A stretch of DNA of 64,000 nt from Deinococcus koreensis. Its GTDB lineage: Bacteria; Deinococcota; Deinococci; Deinococcales; Deinococcaceae. Positions 53,490 to 63,701 of this stretch are shown piece by piece. The notes beneath the pieces are model-generated. The model was not told the origin of the DNA. It saw only the letters and a program-made list of their open reading frames with translations, and did no database searches. The stretch is taken from contig NZ_PPPD01000001.1 in assembly GCF_002901445.1 (NCBI RefSeq), forward strand, positions 372,001-436,000. The letters are read 5' to 3'. Numbering within the stretch: position 1 is the first letter of the stretch; each line of letters begins with the position of its first letter. Position numbers and translations under genes: made by a program.

Positions 53490-53997
53490 CCTGACAACGC
53501 TGTCACCCGCCGATGACGAATGGAAGGTAAAGAGCAGAGTTCTTGTCAGTCGGCCCACCGTCCGGGGGAAGCACCCCCCCCGGACAGGGGGCGTGCCGCC
53601 AGGACAAAACGGCGTGCCACACACGAATTTTGTATTCGATCTTGCAGTTTCGGGCGTTCCCTAGCGGGCGATGCCGGGATCTGGTCAGCCGGCAGAGTGC
53701 CGCCCAGCCTGTCCACAGCTCACCCCTGGTGCCTGTCCCCGAACAGCCCGGCGTTCACCCCGGTCGAGCGGTGAGAACCATGCCGCCGCCTTCTCCAGAC
53801 CCGCCGATGCTGAGAACCTCCTGAGCATCCGTACATGGAACGGACGCTCTCGATAGCCGTGAGGCCCGCCGGACAATGCAGGCATAGCAAACCTGAAGGA
53901 GGTGATCCGGCCCACGGATTCGCAGAGTTCTCCGTGGTGGCAGTCTCAGACGACCTGACGGCCCGGCGTGAGGAGTCCTCGGAGCTTGGGGACGATC
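53490..53997. other. Intergenic region, 508 bases
   Basis: No convincing gene. From left to right: a perfect GTCCGGGGG/CCCCCGGAC hairpin (53560-53585) in the pseudopilin leader; two GGCGTGCC direct repeats about 21 bases apart near 53590 and 53611; an AT-rich inverted repeat CGAAT-tttgt-ATTCG (53624-53638), probably the promoter zone; and a stretch at 53896-53912 that matches the complement of the 16S rRNA 3' end. Confidence 0.5.
53560..53585 (-). other. Hairpin in the pseudopilin operon leader
   Basis: GTCCGGGGG and CCCCCGGAC form a perfect 9-bp stem with an 8-base loop, about 70 bases before the first gene. No U-run follows, so it looks more like a stability or control element than a terminator. 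Confidence 0.5.
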
Positions 53998-54684
53998 TCA
54001 GCCCCCCCTGCGGCCCCCCGCGCTCTGTGGCCCCTCGGCCGGCGGGCAGGCGGCCACTCCGGCCCTGGCGGGCTCAGGCGCTTCCGACAGAGGGAAGGTA
54101 TGGAGTTCCTGCACCTCGCCCCGCTCCTCGCGCGTCAGGCTCAGGGCGTGCACGGTGAAGTGATCCACAGGTGGACTCAGGCGCTGGGCGGCCGCCCAGA
54201 GTTCGTCGGCCGCCCAGGGCAGCACGCCCAGCGCCAGGGTCAGGTGGGGGCGGTACTCCGGGCCGTCGTAGGGAGCGCGGCTGCTGGGGCCGACCGCCAG
54301 CAGCCGCGCATGGAGGTCGGCCAGCCGGGCGTCCAGCTCGCATTCCAGGAAGATGACGCCCGGCAGGCGTTTCCAGCCCAGCACCCGTACCTCGAAGGCG
54401 CGGTCGTGCCCCAGCACCTGCCGCAGCGCCCCCACCAGTTCCGCCGAGGTCAGGGGCGTGCGGAAGGGCGCGCGCAGGTTGAGATGCGGGGCGCCGAAGC
54501 CGCTCACGTTCAACTCGCGCTGGGCGCGGCGCAGCCAGGTGTCCAGCGCCTGCGGTGGCCAGGCGACGATGCTGTGCAGCGGCCCGGTCTCCCCGGTCTC
54601 GGGCGAGTTCCGGCCGCCGAGGCCCTCCCCGGAGACGACACCGGGGGTGCCTGAGGGGCCGGATGTGCCTGGAGAGGCGGACAT
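53998..54684 (-). CDS. 2H phosphoesterase (2'-5' RNA ligase/LigT-like)
   Basis: A 228-aa protein with the two HxT/Sx-type motifs of the 2H family: APHLNLRAPF and RPHLTLALG, separated by the usual distance. The fold is a bilobal phosphoesterase acting on 2',3'-cyclic or 2'-5' RNA bonds. The first motif has Asn where Thr/Ser is usual. The N-terminal 25 residues and the C-terminal Pro/Gly tail look disordered. ATG 54684 has GAGG a few bases upstream. It lies 7 bases after the SufR-like gene in an operon with mrp. Confidence 0.83.
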   Translation of the reverse strand: MSASPGTSGPSGTPGVVSGEGLGGRNSPETGETGPLHSIVAWPPQALDTWLRRAQRELNVSGFGAPHLNLRAPFRTPLTSAELVGALRQVLGHDRAFEVRVLGWKRLPGVIFLECELDARLADLHARLLAVGPSSRAPYDGPEYRPHLTLALGVLPWAADELWAAAQRLSPPVDHFTVHALSLTREERGEVQELHTFPLSEAPEPARAGVAACPPAEGPQSAGGRRGG

Positions 54685-54691
54685 GGACGCC

Positions 54692-55389
54692 TCAGCCGAT
54701 ACGGTAGCGGCAGACACCCTGGCCGCACGCGATCCGGCTCTCGCGCGCCAGGGGCACGTCCAGCAGCTGCCCGTAGAGGGTGATCTCCGAGGCGCACAGC
54801 TGCGGGTACTGGCGGGCCACCGTCAGGTTGGGGCAGTTGCGCTCGGTGAGGTACCACACGCCGCCCTCCTGCTCGGCCACCGCATCGAAGCCGTGCTCGG
54901 TGAGCAGGGTCGCCAGCCGGGAGACCCGCTCGCCCAGCGGCAGATCGGCTGGCAGTTCCTGGGCCAGGCGCGCCGCGATCTCGGCGTTACGGGCCGACAG
55001 CACGCGCAGCACCGCGCCGTCGCCGAACAGCGATTCCACGTGGCGCAACACGTCCACGCACAGGCTGGAATAGGTCTTGGGAAAGGCCGCCTCGCCGCGC
55101 TCGGTCAGGGCGAACACGTGCTGGGGGCGGCCGCGGCCGCCGGGCCGCTCGGTGCGGCAGACGAGCAGTTCCTGCTCCTGCAGGTCGCCCAGATGCCGGC
55201 GGGCGGCGGGCACGCTGACGTCCAGGCGCTGGGCCAGCTCTCCGGCACTCAGCGGGCCATGCCGTTTGACGAGCTCCAGCAGGCGGGTCTTGGTGCGCTC
55301 GGGCGCCGGCCCGCTGGCAGAGACCGGCCCGCTGGACGAAACGGTGCCGGGAGCCGTCGTCCCAGACGAGGACAGGGCACTCAGGACGC

Positions 55390-55393
<4 letters not shown>
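54692..55393 (-). CDS. SufR-like Fe-S transcription factor
   Basis: Encodes 233 aa. A Ser/Pro-rich N-terminal tail (1-32), then a winged helix (TKTRLLELVKRHGPLSAGEL ... VPAARRHLGDLQEQEL). The C-terminal half carries four cysteines in SufR order: NCPNLTVARQYPQLCASE and ACGQGVCRYRIG, able to bind an iron-sulfur cluster. SufR represses Fe-S assembly genes in other bacteria. Its ATG overlaps the mrp stop (ATGA), tying it to an Fe-S carrier gene. suf genes are not in the window. Confidence 0.85.
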
Positions 55394-56454
<1,061 letters not shown>

Positions 56455-56694
56455 TAGTAGCGCATCCACCCCTGGGCAGCAAGCCACGGGGTCACAGACT
56501 GGGGGGGGACGCGGTGGGCCAGCGCGGGGAGTGGCTTCCGGATATCCACAGGCGGGGGGCCCGCCCGACCTCCTGACTGGAGACGACCGTGCGTACCTCC
56601 TCCGGCCAGCGAACGGCCGTGTGGGCGCCCACTTTCCCCTGGCCGCAGACATCCTCGTCCCGTCGGGGCGGCGGCAGGATTTATACTTGCCGTC

Positions 56695-58857
56695 GTGAAG
56701 CCCATCGGCCCCTACGTGGCAGCGCGGGAACTGCCCACCAGTACGAACGACAGCGCGGTTCGTACCCTGCGGGCCACCGACCGTCTGACCGGCGTGCCCG
56801 TGCTGCTGCATGTGCTCCCCTACGCGCTGAACCTGCCGGAGCTGCCGGAGCACCACCACCTGCTGCCCTTCGTGGACAGCGGCATGGACGGCGAGCAGGC
56901 CTATATGGTCAGCGAACTGCCCCTGCAGGCGGTGCCGGCCACCGACGCCACGCTGGCGGCGCGCGGCGCCCTGGCCGCCCTGGTCGCCCTGCACGAGCAC
57001 GGGCTCCCCCACGGCGGGATCAGTCCGGCCCAGCTCTGGAGCGTGGATGGCCGCGTCGTGCTGGCCGGCGCCGGTCTCCCCTGGCACGACTCGCCCACCC
57101 CCCAGGGCGACCTGCAGGCCCTGACGCGCGCCCTGGACGAGATCGGCATCTTCCCCGCCGCCCTGCGCCCCCTGAAGGAGCACCCGGAGGGCATCGATGC
57201 CCGCGCGGCCCTGGCCCTGCTGGGTGGGCCGGCCGAGCCCGCGCCCCCGGCGCCGGGGGAAAGTGGACAGGCCGCCGATCCGGGCCCCGACCTCCCGTCC
57301 GGCACCCCGGCCGCCCCACAGCACGACGGATCGCCGATCGTGCTGGGCCAGGACGACCCCGAGACCGGAGGGTCGGGCGCCGGGGACAGCGGTGAATCCG
57401 CCCGGTCACCGGACGGGGACGCCGGCCACGAGGTCATCGTCATCGCCCCGACGACCGGCGGCCCGGCGCCCCGCAAGGATGCTCCCGCGGCGTCGGGCGG
57501 CCGGACACCGCGCACGGTGAACCTGAGTGCGCCGGCCCGGACTCCGGAGCCCCCTCCCCTGAAGGACGCTGCCCTGGAGGACACAGCCCTGGAAGATGCG
57601 GCCCCCCCAGCGCCGGAACGGGCGCCGCACACGGCAGCGGCCGGCCACGTTCCAGAGTCGGCGCGGGCTCAGGACGACCCAGCGACGCCCACCTCCACGC
57701 CGCCGTCTTCACCCCCTGTGCCGACCGTGGCGCCGCTCGAGTTCCCCGAGACCGGGACGCCCACCCCGCCCGTCCCGGAGCCGGCCCCACCCGCTCCAGA
57801 CGCTTCAGATCAGGCTCCACCTGCCCCGCTGGAGTCGACCTCGCCCGCCTCTCCCGTGGGCCGGGCTCCGGTCTCCGCTTTCTCCACCGCGCCGGCCGGC
57901 ACCATCGAGACCCCGCAGGAACGCCGCCGCCGGCAGAACGAGGAACGCCGGGCACAGGCCATGCTGGACAGTCAGGCCGCGGCCCGCAGGCGGGCGGAGC
58001 GGCTGCGCGCCGACGCCGCCGCGCGGCAGGCCGAGGCGGGAGCCATTCCGCCGCCCATCCAGATCGGGTTTCCGGCCGCCGGCTCCAGCGCGGGCGCGAC
58101 GGTGAGTTCCGGCCTGGGCAATTCGAGTCTGGGCAATTCAAATCTGGGCAGCTCCGGTCTGGGCAGCTCAGAGGTAGGCCACCCGGCCCCCGGCGGGATC
58201 ATCGGAGAGGACGACCTCCCCGATTGGCCGCCGCCCGAGTCCGGCCAGGACGCCGGCGCGGACGGCGGTTCCGCCGGGCGGGGCCTCCTGCAGATGCGCG
58301 ACGTCCCGCGGCTGCCGGAGTCGCTGCGCCGCCCCGCCGACCCTGAACCGGAGCCCGAGCCCGAACCCGCGCCGCGTTCCTCCGGCCGCCTGCCCGCCCG
58401 GCAGGCCCCGGGCGGCCCGATCCGCATCGGCTGGGACGAGGACGATTCGTGGCGGGTGGTGAAGGCCGCGCCGAGCACCCCGGCGCGCGCCGTCAGCCGG
58501 CCTCCGCGCTGGCTGCTGCCCCTGCTGGCGGCCCTGATCGTGCTGATCGGCGTGGTCTGGATGATCCGGTCGGTGCGGCCCCGCACGGCGACCGCGCCGC
58601 CGGCCGCGGCGGCCTGCTGCGACGTGGCCTTCACCCTGCGCGGCGCGGCCGGCGCCACCGCCCGCCTGACCGTGGAGTCGGCTCCGGCGGGCGCCAACCT
58701 GACGCCGGGACAGGAGCTGGGCCAGGCGCCGGGCAAGGTGCGCTTTCCGGTGCAGGGCACCTACCGCCTGCGCGTCGCCGCCGACGGGTACGACCCCGGC
58801 AGGCTCAGCCTGACCGTGCCGCGCACGCAGCCGGTCAGTATCGACCTGGGTTCCTAG
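56695..58857 (+). CDS. Pseudokinase-like protein with Pro-rich linker, membrane helix and PEGA domain
   Basis: Encodes 720 aa. Residues 1-178 follow the layout of a Ser/Thr kinase C-lobe, but the catalytic loop is HGGISPAQ (106-113) instead of HRDLKPxN and DFG is AGAG (124-127), so it cannot act as a kinase. Residues 180-480 are Pro/Ala/Glu-rich. A charged helix (QERRRRQNEERRAQAM) and 15-bp-encoded repeats (about 474-493) follow. A single transmembrane helix (about 606-624) leads to an extracytoplasmic PEGA domain (about 645-720). It may sense or scaffold at the cell wall. GTG 56695 has TATACT 7 nt upstream (leaderless). Confidence 0.82.
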   Translation: MKPIGPYVAARELPTSTNDSAVRTLRATDRLTGVPVLLHVLPYALNLPELPEHHHLLPFVDSGMDGEQAYMVSELPLQAVPATDATLAARGALAALVALHEHGLPHGGISPAQLWSVDGRVVLAGAGLPWHDSPTPQGDLQALTRALDEIGIFPAALRPLKEHPEGIDARAALALLGGPAEPAPPAPGESGQAADPGPDLPSGTPAAPQHDGSPIVLGQDDPETGGSGAGDSGESARSPDGDAGHEVIVIAPTTGGPAPRKDAPAASGGRTPRTVNLSAPARTPEPPPLKDAALEDTALEDAAPPAPERAPHTAAAGHVPESARAQDDPATPTSTPPSSPPVPTVAPLEFPETGTPTPPVPEPAPPAPDASDQAPPAPLESTSPASPVGRAPVSAFSTAPAGTIETPQERRRRQNEERRAQAMLDSQAAARRRAERLRADAAARQAEAGAIPPPIQIGFPAAGSSAGATVSSGLGNSSLGNSNLGSSGLGSSEVGHPAPGGIIGEDDLPDWPPPESGQDAGADGGSAGRGLLQMRDVPRLPESLRRPADPEPEPEPEPAPRSSGRLPARQAPGGPIRIGWDEDDSWRVVKAAPSTPARAVSRPPRWLLPLLAALIVLIGVVWMIRSVRPRTATAPPAAAACCDVAFTLRGAAGATARLTVESAPAGANLTPGQELGQAPGKVRFPVQGTYRLRVAADGYDPGRLSLTVPRTQPVSIDLGS
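58114..58173 (+). repeat. Four 15-bp tandem repeats in the pseudokinase-like gene
   Basis: Units start CTGGGCA (58114, 58129, 58144, 58159) and encode LGNSS, LGNSN, LGSSG, LGSSE. Each unit is five codons, so copy changes keep the frame. Confidence 0.9.
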
Positions 58858-58934
58858 CGCTCCGGCGGCAGGCGGGCACCCGTCTGCCCCGCCCGTCCGT
58901 GCGCCCGCGCCCGGCGTGACACAATCTCTCCTTG

Positions 58935-60467
58935 ATGAGCGTTGTCATTCTCGATTTCGGCAGTCAGTACACCCGCCTGATCACCCGGCGGTTCCGGGAA
59001 CTGGGCGCCTACAGCGTGATCCTTCCGGGCACCGCCCCCCTGGAACGGATCATGCGGGAAAGGCCGCAGGGCATCGTGCTCTCGGGGGGCCCGAGTTCGG
59101 TCTACGACGAGCACGCGCCCAGACCCGCGCCGGGCGTGCTGGAGCTGGACATCCCCATCCTGGGGGTGTGTTACGGGATGCAGTTCCTGGCGCAGCAGGC
59201 GGGCGGCGAGGTTCGGCGGGCCGGCAAGCGCGAGTACGGCAAGGCCGACCTGACGCGCTACAGCGGCGACCTCTTCGCCGGGATCCAGGGCGAGTTCGTG
59301 GCCTGGATGAGCCACAGCGACTCGGTGGTCACGCTGCCGAAGGGCTACGAGGTGGTGGCCGAGACGGAGGACACGCCGGTCACGGCCATCGAGAACACGC
59401 AGACCCGGCGCTACGGCGTGCAGTTCCACCCGGAGGTCGTGCACACGCCCAAGGGTGGGCAACTGCTGGCGAACTTCCTGACGATCTGCGGCGTCGAGCG
59501 CGACTGGACGGCCGAGCACATCATCGACGAACTGGTGTCGGACGTGCAGCAGCAGGTCGGGAGCGGCAAGGTGCTGCTGGCGATCTCCGGCGGGGTGGAC
59601 TCCTCCACGCTGGGCCTGCTGCTGGCCCGCGCGGTGGGCGAGAACCTCACGGCCGTGTTCATCGACCACGGCCTGCTGAGACTGGGCGAGCGCGAACAGG
59701 TCGAGGCCGCCCTGAAGCCGCTGGGCGTGAACCTGATCACGGTGGACGCCCGCACCGAATTCATGGACGCGCTCTCGGGTGTGTCCGACCCCGAGGAGAA
59801 GCGCAAGATCATCGGCCGCGAGTTCATCCGGGCCTTCGAGCGCGAGGCGCGCACCCTGGGCTCCTTCGACTTCCTGGCGCAGGGCACGCTCTACCCCGAC
59901 GTGATCGAGAGTTCTGGCGGCCTGCACTCGGAGAAGTCGGGGGCCGCGAACATCAAGAGCCACCACAACGTGGGCGGCCTGCCGGCGGATCTGAACTTCA
60001 AGCTGGTCGAGCCCTTCCGCACGCTGTTCAAGGACGAGGTGCGCGCCCTGGCCCGGCTGCTGGGCCTGCCCGAGCACATCCGGATGCGCCACCCCTTCCC
60101 CGGCCCCGGCCTGGCGATCCGCTGCCTGGGCGCCATCAGCGAAGAGAAGATGGACATCCTGCGGCGGGTGGACGACATCTTCATCTCCGGCCTGCGCGAA
60201 TTCGGCCTGTACGACGGCTGCTCGCAGGCGCTGGCGATCCTGACGCCGATCCAGTCGGTGGGCGTGATGGGCGACGAGCGCACCTATTCCTACACCGCCG
60301 CCCTGCGCGCCGTGACCACCGACGACTTCATGACCGCCGAGTGGGCCCGGCTGCCCTACGACTTCCTGGCGACCATGAGCAACCGCATTGTGAACCAGGT
60401 GCACGAGATCAACCGGGTGGTGTACGACATCACCGGCAAGCCGCCCGCGACCATCGAGTGGGAATAG
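58935..60467 (+). CDS. guaA: GMP synthase (glutamine-hydrolysing)
   Basis: A 510-aa enzyme converting XMP to GMP with ATP and glutamine. The glutamine amidotransferase domain (1-195) has LGVCYGMQF (Cys nucleophile) and QFHPEVVHT (His/Glu). The ATP pyrophosphatase domain has the P-loop [14 protein letters not shown], and the C-terminal dimerisation domain ends [10 protein letters not shown]. The start is ATG 58935 (TTG 58932 is in frame). Only a weak CACAAT box lies upstream. Length is normal. Confidence 0.97.
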   Translation: MSVVILDFGSQYTRLITRRFRELGAYSVILPGTAPLERIMRERPQGIVLSGGPSSVYDEHAPRPAPGVLELDIPILGVCYGMQFLAQQAGGEVRRAGKREYGKADLTRYSGDLFAGIQGEFVAWMSHSDSVVTLPKGYEVVAETEDTPVTAIENTQTRRYGVQFHPEVVHTPKGGQLLANFLTICGVERDWTAEHIIDELVSDVQQQVGSGKVLLAISGGVDSSTLGLLLARAVGENLTAVFIDHGLLRLGEREQVEAALKPLGVNLITVDARTEFMDALSGVSDPEEKRKIIGREFIRAFEREARTLGSFDFLAQGTLYPDVIESSGGLHSEKSGAANIKSHHNVGGLPADLNFKLVEPFRTLFKDEVRALARLLGLPEHIRMRHPFPGPGLAIRCLGAISEEKMDILRRVDDIFISGLREFGLYDGCSQALAILTPIQSVGVMGDERTYSYTAALRAVTTDDFMTAEWARLPYDFLATMSNRIVNQVHEINRVVYDITGKPPATIEWE

Positions 60468-60523
60468 GCGGCTGACCGGACACCCGGGGCCCACGCCGGT
60501 TCCCTGCTCTAGACTGCCCGGCG

Positions 60524-61513
60524 ATGCGGCCTGAACTGTTGTCCCGCGCCCTGTCCCTGCTGCCGGAGCGGGGGGGGCGGCCTGAACTGGAGCACTACCT
60601 GGAAATGCTGCGCGACTATCCGCAGCGCGGCGGCAAGGGCATCCGCAGCGAGCTGCTGCTCGCCAGTGCCCGCGTCCACGGCGCCCGGCCCGGCACCCCG
60701 GCGTGGGAGGGGGCGCTGTGGCTCGCCGCCGCCCTGGAACTGTTCCAGAACTGGGTGCTGATCCACGACGACATCGAGGACGATTCCGAGGAGCGGCGCG
60801 GCCAGCCGGCCCTGCACCGCCTGCACGGCACTCCGCTGGCGATCAATGCTGGCGACGCCCTGCACGTGTACATGTGGGAGGCGGTGCATCGCTCGGGCGT
60901 GCCGGGCGCCATGGAGGAGTTCCTGACCATGATCCACCGCACCGCCGAGGGCCAGCACCTCGACCTCTCGTGGGTGGAGCACCGCGAGTGGGCGCTGCAG
61001 GAGGCCGACTACCTGCAGATGGTGGAGCTGAAGACCTCGTACTACACGGTGATCGCGCCGCTGCGGCTGGGGGCCATCGCCGCCGGGGTCTCGCCCCACC
61101 CGGCCTTCCGGGACGCGGGCCTGGCGCTGGGCACCGCCTTCCAGATCCGCGACGACGTGCTGAACCTGTTGGGCGACCCGGCCAAGTACGGCAAGGAGAT
61201 CGGCGGCGACCTGCTGGAAGGCAAGCGCACCCTGATCGTGCTGCACTGGCTGGCCGGGGCAGAAGTGGACCAGAAGGAGGCGTTTCTGGAGCAGATGCTG
61301 CGGAACCGGCCCGACAAAGACCCCGGCGTCATCGACGAGATCCACCGCTGGCTGCTGGACAGCGGCAGCGTGAACTACGCGCAGGACTACGCCCACGCCC
61401 AGGCCCGCGTGGGGCTGGAGCTGCTGGAGGAAGCCTTCCAGCACGCGCCGGATGCGGGAGCGGCTCAGGAGCTGCTCGGGGCTGTGCGGGAGCTGGCAAC
61501 GCGGGACGCCTGA
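60524..61513 (+). CDS. Polyprenyl diphosphate synthase
   Basis: A 329-aa all-helical trans-prenyltransferase. The first Asp-rich motif is IHDDIEDDSEERRG and the second FQIRDDVLNLLGD; KGIRSELLLAS and EIGGDLLEGKRTL are also family marks. It condenses isopentenyl diphosphate with allylic diphosphates to C15-C20 or longer products, for carotenoids, menaquinone tails or lipids; chain length cannot be read safely. TAGACT at 60510-60515 lies 8 nt before the ATG, near-leaderless. Confidence 0.92.
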   Translation: MRPELLSRALSLLPERGGRPELEHYLEMLRDYPQRGGKGIRSELLLASARVHGARPGTPAWEGALWLAAALELFQNWVLIHDDIEDDSEERRGQPALHRLHGTPLAINAGDALHVYMWEAVHRSGVPGAMEEFLTMIHRTAEGQHLDLSWVEHREWALQEADYLQMVELKTSYYTVIAPLRLGAIAAGVSPHPAFRDAGLALGTAFQIRDDVLNLLGDPAKYGKEIGGDLLEGKRTLIVLHWLAGAEVDQKEAFLEQMLRNRPDKDPGVIDEIHRWLLDSGSVNYAQDYAHAQARVGLELLEEAFQHAPDAGAAQELLGAVRELATRDA

Positions 61514-61655
61514 GCAGGAGCGCGTGACCGTCGGCGTGACGCGGGATGGCCGGATTTGAATAGAAGGGACGCTGTCCGGATCTAGCGGCACGCTGGAGAG
61601 CCGTCAGGTTCCTGGCAAACGTCCCGACGCCGCTCTCCCCTCCCGGTGCCCGTCC

Positions 61656-62447
61656 CTAACCCAGCAGCGCCAGGGCGGCCTGTGCGAAGCGCCCGAAACC
61701 GGCGTTCAGGGCGCGGATCGCGTCGTCCATCGGCTGACCATCTCTCAGGTACAGCCCGGCGTTGAACTCGATGCCGAAGGCGGGTACACCCGAGCGGCGC
61801 GAGTGATTCAGGCTGAGCGTGTCGGTGGCCCAGGGCTCACCGATGGTCACGCGGCGGTAGGGGCTCCCCACGATCATGTCGGCGAACGCCGCTTCACACT
61901 CGGCGCGCAGGGCGGCCCAGTGGACTCGGGGGAAGGTGGGCTCGGCGTCTTCGCCGGGCATCAGGCAGATGGCGGGGCGGGGCGTGCCAGTATCGTGGCC
62001 CAGCGCCGGGCCGTGGGTGCCCATGGAGTGGCCCACGATCATCAGGCGGGCGCCCTGGAGTTCGGACTGCACCAGGGCGTCGAACGAGTCCCAGAGGCGG
62101 CGCAGGCGGGCCTCGCGGGCGGCCTCGTCCAGTACGAAGTCTGGCGGGTAGAGCGGCTGGCGAGCGAAGTCCATCAGTTTGAGCACGCCGTTGTCCACAC
62201 GGTCGTCCCGGTCGCGGTTCAGGTCGGCGGCGAAACGGCTCCAGGGGGCCTGGACATGCCGCGCGCCGGGCAGCGAGTACAGCAGGTCGGTATAGGGATC
62301 GCCGTCCAGAAAGAGGCGGCGCAGGAAGGCCTCGCGGGTGGGCGTGTGGAAGGCGCCGTCGCCGAGCATATCGCGCAGCACGTCGGCGGGCAGCTGGCCG
62401 GAGGGATGTGGGGTGACGATCAGCAGGGCGTAGCGGGACGGGGGCAT
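61656..62447 (-). CDS. N-formylglutamate amidohydrolase-like protein
   Basis: A 263-aa protein of the HutG/N-formylglutamate amidohydrolase fold. LLIVTPHPSGQLP, a DLNRDRDD motif (FAADLNRDRDDRVDN), VGHSMGTHGPA and a C-terminal LSLNHSRRSGVPAFGIEFNAG fit the family's zinc-dependent hydrolase core. Histidine-degradation genes are absent here, so another N-acyl substrate is possible. The start is ATG 62447, with TATGCT (minus strand, 62454-62459) 6 nt upstream (leaderless). Confidence 0.83.
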   Translation of the reverse strand: MPPSRYALLIVTPHPSGQLPADVLRDMLGDGAFHTPTREAFLRRLFLDGDPYTDLLYSLPGARHVQAPWSRFAADLNRDRDDRVDNGVLKLMDFARQPLYPPDFVLDEAAREARLRRLWDSFDALVQSELQGARLMIVGHSMGTHGPALGHDTGTPRPAICLMPGEDAEPTFPRVHWAALRAECEAAFADMIVGSPYRRVTIGEPWATDTLSLNHSRRSGVPAFGIEFNAGLYLRDGQPMDDAIRALNAGFGRFAQAALALLG

Positions 62448-62552
62448 GGGCGCAGCATAGGAGATCAGCCCCACCCTCCGGCCACCGCATGAAGGCCCGG
62501 ATGAGGGACGGAGAAACAGTCGGGGGCGGCCGCGCCCACTAGAATGCTCCCT

Positions 62553-63701
62553 GTGCTGCTGTCGGCCCTGTCTACCCTAAATTACCGGAATCTGGCGCCC
62601 TGTACGCTGCATTTTCCGGAAGGAGTGACGGCGGTACACGGCGAGAACGGAGCCGGCAAGACCAACCTGCTGGAAGCGGCGTATCTGGCGCTCACCGGCC
62701 TGAGCGACGTGACCCGCCTGGAACAGCTGGTGCAGCAGGGCGAGAAGGAAGCCTACGTGCGCGCCGATCTGGACTCGGGCGGCAGCCTGAGCGTCCAGGA
62801 GGTCGGGCTGGGGCGCGGGCGGCGGCAGCTGAAAGTGGACGGCGTGCGCGTGCGGGCCGGCGACCTGCCCCGGGGCAGCGCGGTCTGGATCCGTCCCGAG
62901 GACTCCGAACTCGTGTTCGGGGCGCCCACGGGCCGCCGCTCGTACCTGGACTCGCTGCTCTCGCGCGTCAGCGCCCGCTACGCGCAGCAGCTCGCCCGCT
63001 ACGAGCGCACGGTCTCGCAGCGCAACGCGGCGCTGCGGAGCGGCGAGGCCTGGGCCATGCACGTCTGGGACGAGGCACTCATCAAGCTGGGGCCGGAGAT
63101 CATGCTGGTGCGCCGCCGCGCCCTGACCCGCCTGAACGAACTGGCCGCCGAGGCGAACACGGCGCTGGGCAGCCGCAAGGCGCTGACCCTGGAACTCACG
63201 GAATCCACCACGCCGGAGACCTTCGCGGGCGACCTGCTGGCCCGCCAGGCCGAGGAACTGGCGCGCGGCTCCACGGTCACCGGCCCGCACCGCGACGACC
63301 TGCTGCTGACCCTGGGCGGCTTTCCGGCCACCGAATACGCCAGCCGGGGCGAGGGCCGCACCATCGCGTTGGCCCTGCGCCGCGCCGAACTGGAGCTGCT
63401 GGCCGAGCGCTTCGGCGAGAAGCCGCTGCTCCTCATCGACGATTTCTCGGCGGAACTCGATCCGGGGCGGCGGAGCTTCCTGCTCGACCTGGCCGCCAGC
63501 GTGCCGCAGGCCATCGTGACCGGCACCGAGCGGGCGCCGGGCGCGGCCCAGACCCTGCGGGCCCACGCCGGGCGCTTTACCCCGGACGGCGACAGCCGGG
63601 ATGGCGACCCCCCAGGGGGCGACCTGGACGCCGACGCCGACGACGACCTCCCGGCCGGGGACGCCTGGGAGATTCAGGACGTGCTGGAGGCCGGCGCGTG
63701 A
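62553..63701 (+). CDS. recF: DNA repair protein RecF
   Basis: A 382-aa SMC-like ATPase that loads RecA at gaps with RecO and RecR; central in Deinococcus, which lacks RecBCD. Walker A GENGAGKTNLLEA, signature YASRGEGRTIALAL, Walker B PLLLIDDFSAELDP, and a TGPHRDDLLL motif. The C-terminal 45 residues are acidic (DGDSRDGDPPGGDLDADADD) and unusual. The start is GTG 62553: TAGAAT at 62540-62545 lies 7 nt upstream (leaderless), while ATG 62544 lies inside that box. The stop overlaps the next GTG. Confidence 0.95.
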   Translation: MLLSALSTLNYRNLAPCTLHFPEGVTAVHGENGAGKTNLLEAAYLALTGLSDVTRLEQLVQQGEKEAYVRADLDSGGSLSVQEVGLGRGRRQLKVDGVRVRAGDLPRGSAVWIRPEDSELVFGAPTGRRSYLDSLLSRVSARYAQQLARYERTVSQRNAALRSGEAWAMHVWDEALIKLGPEIMLVRRRALTRLNELAAEANTALGSRKALTLELTESTTPETFAGDLLARQAEELARGSTVTGPHRDDLLLTLGGFPATEYASRGEGRTIALALRRAELELLAERFGEKPLLLIDDFSAELDPGRRSFLLDLAASVPQAIVTGTERAPGAAQTLRAHAGRFTPDGDSRDGDPPGGDLDADADDDLPAGDAWEIQDVLEAGA

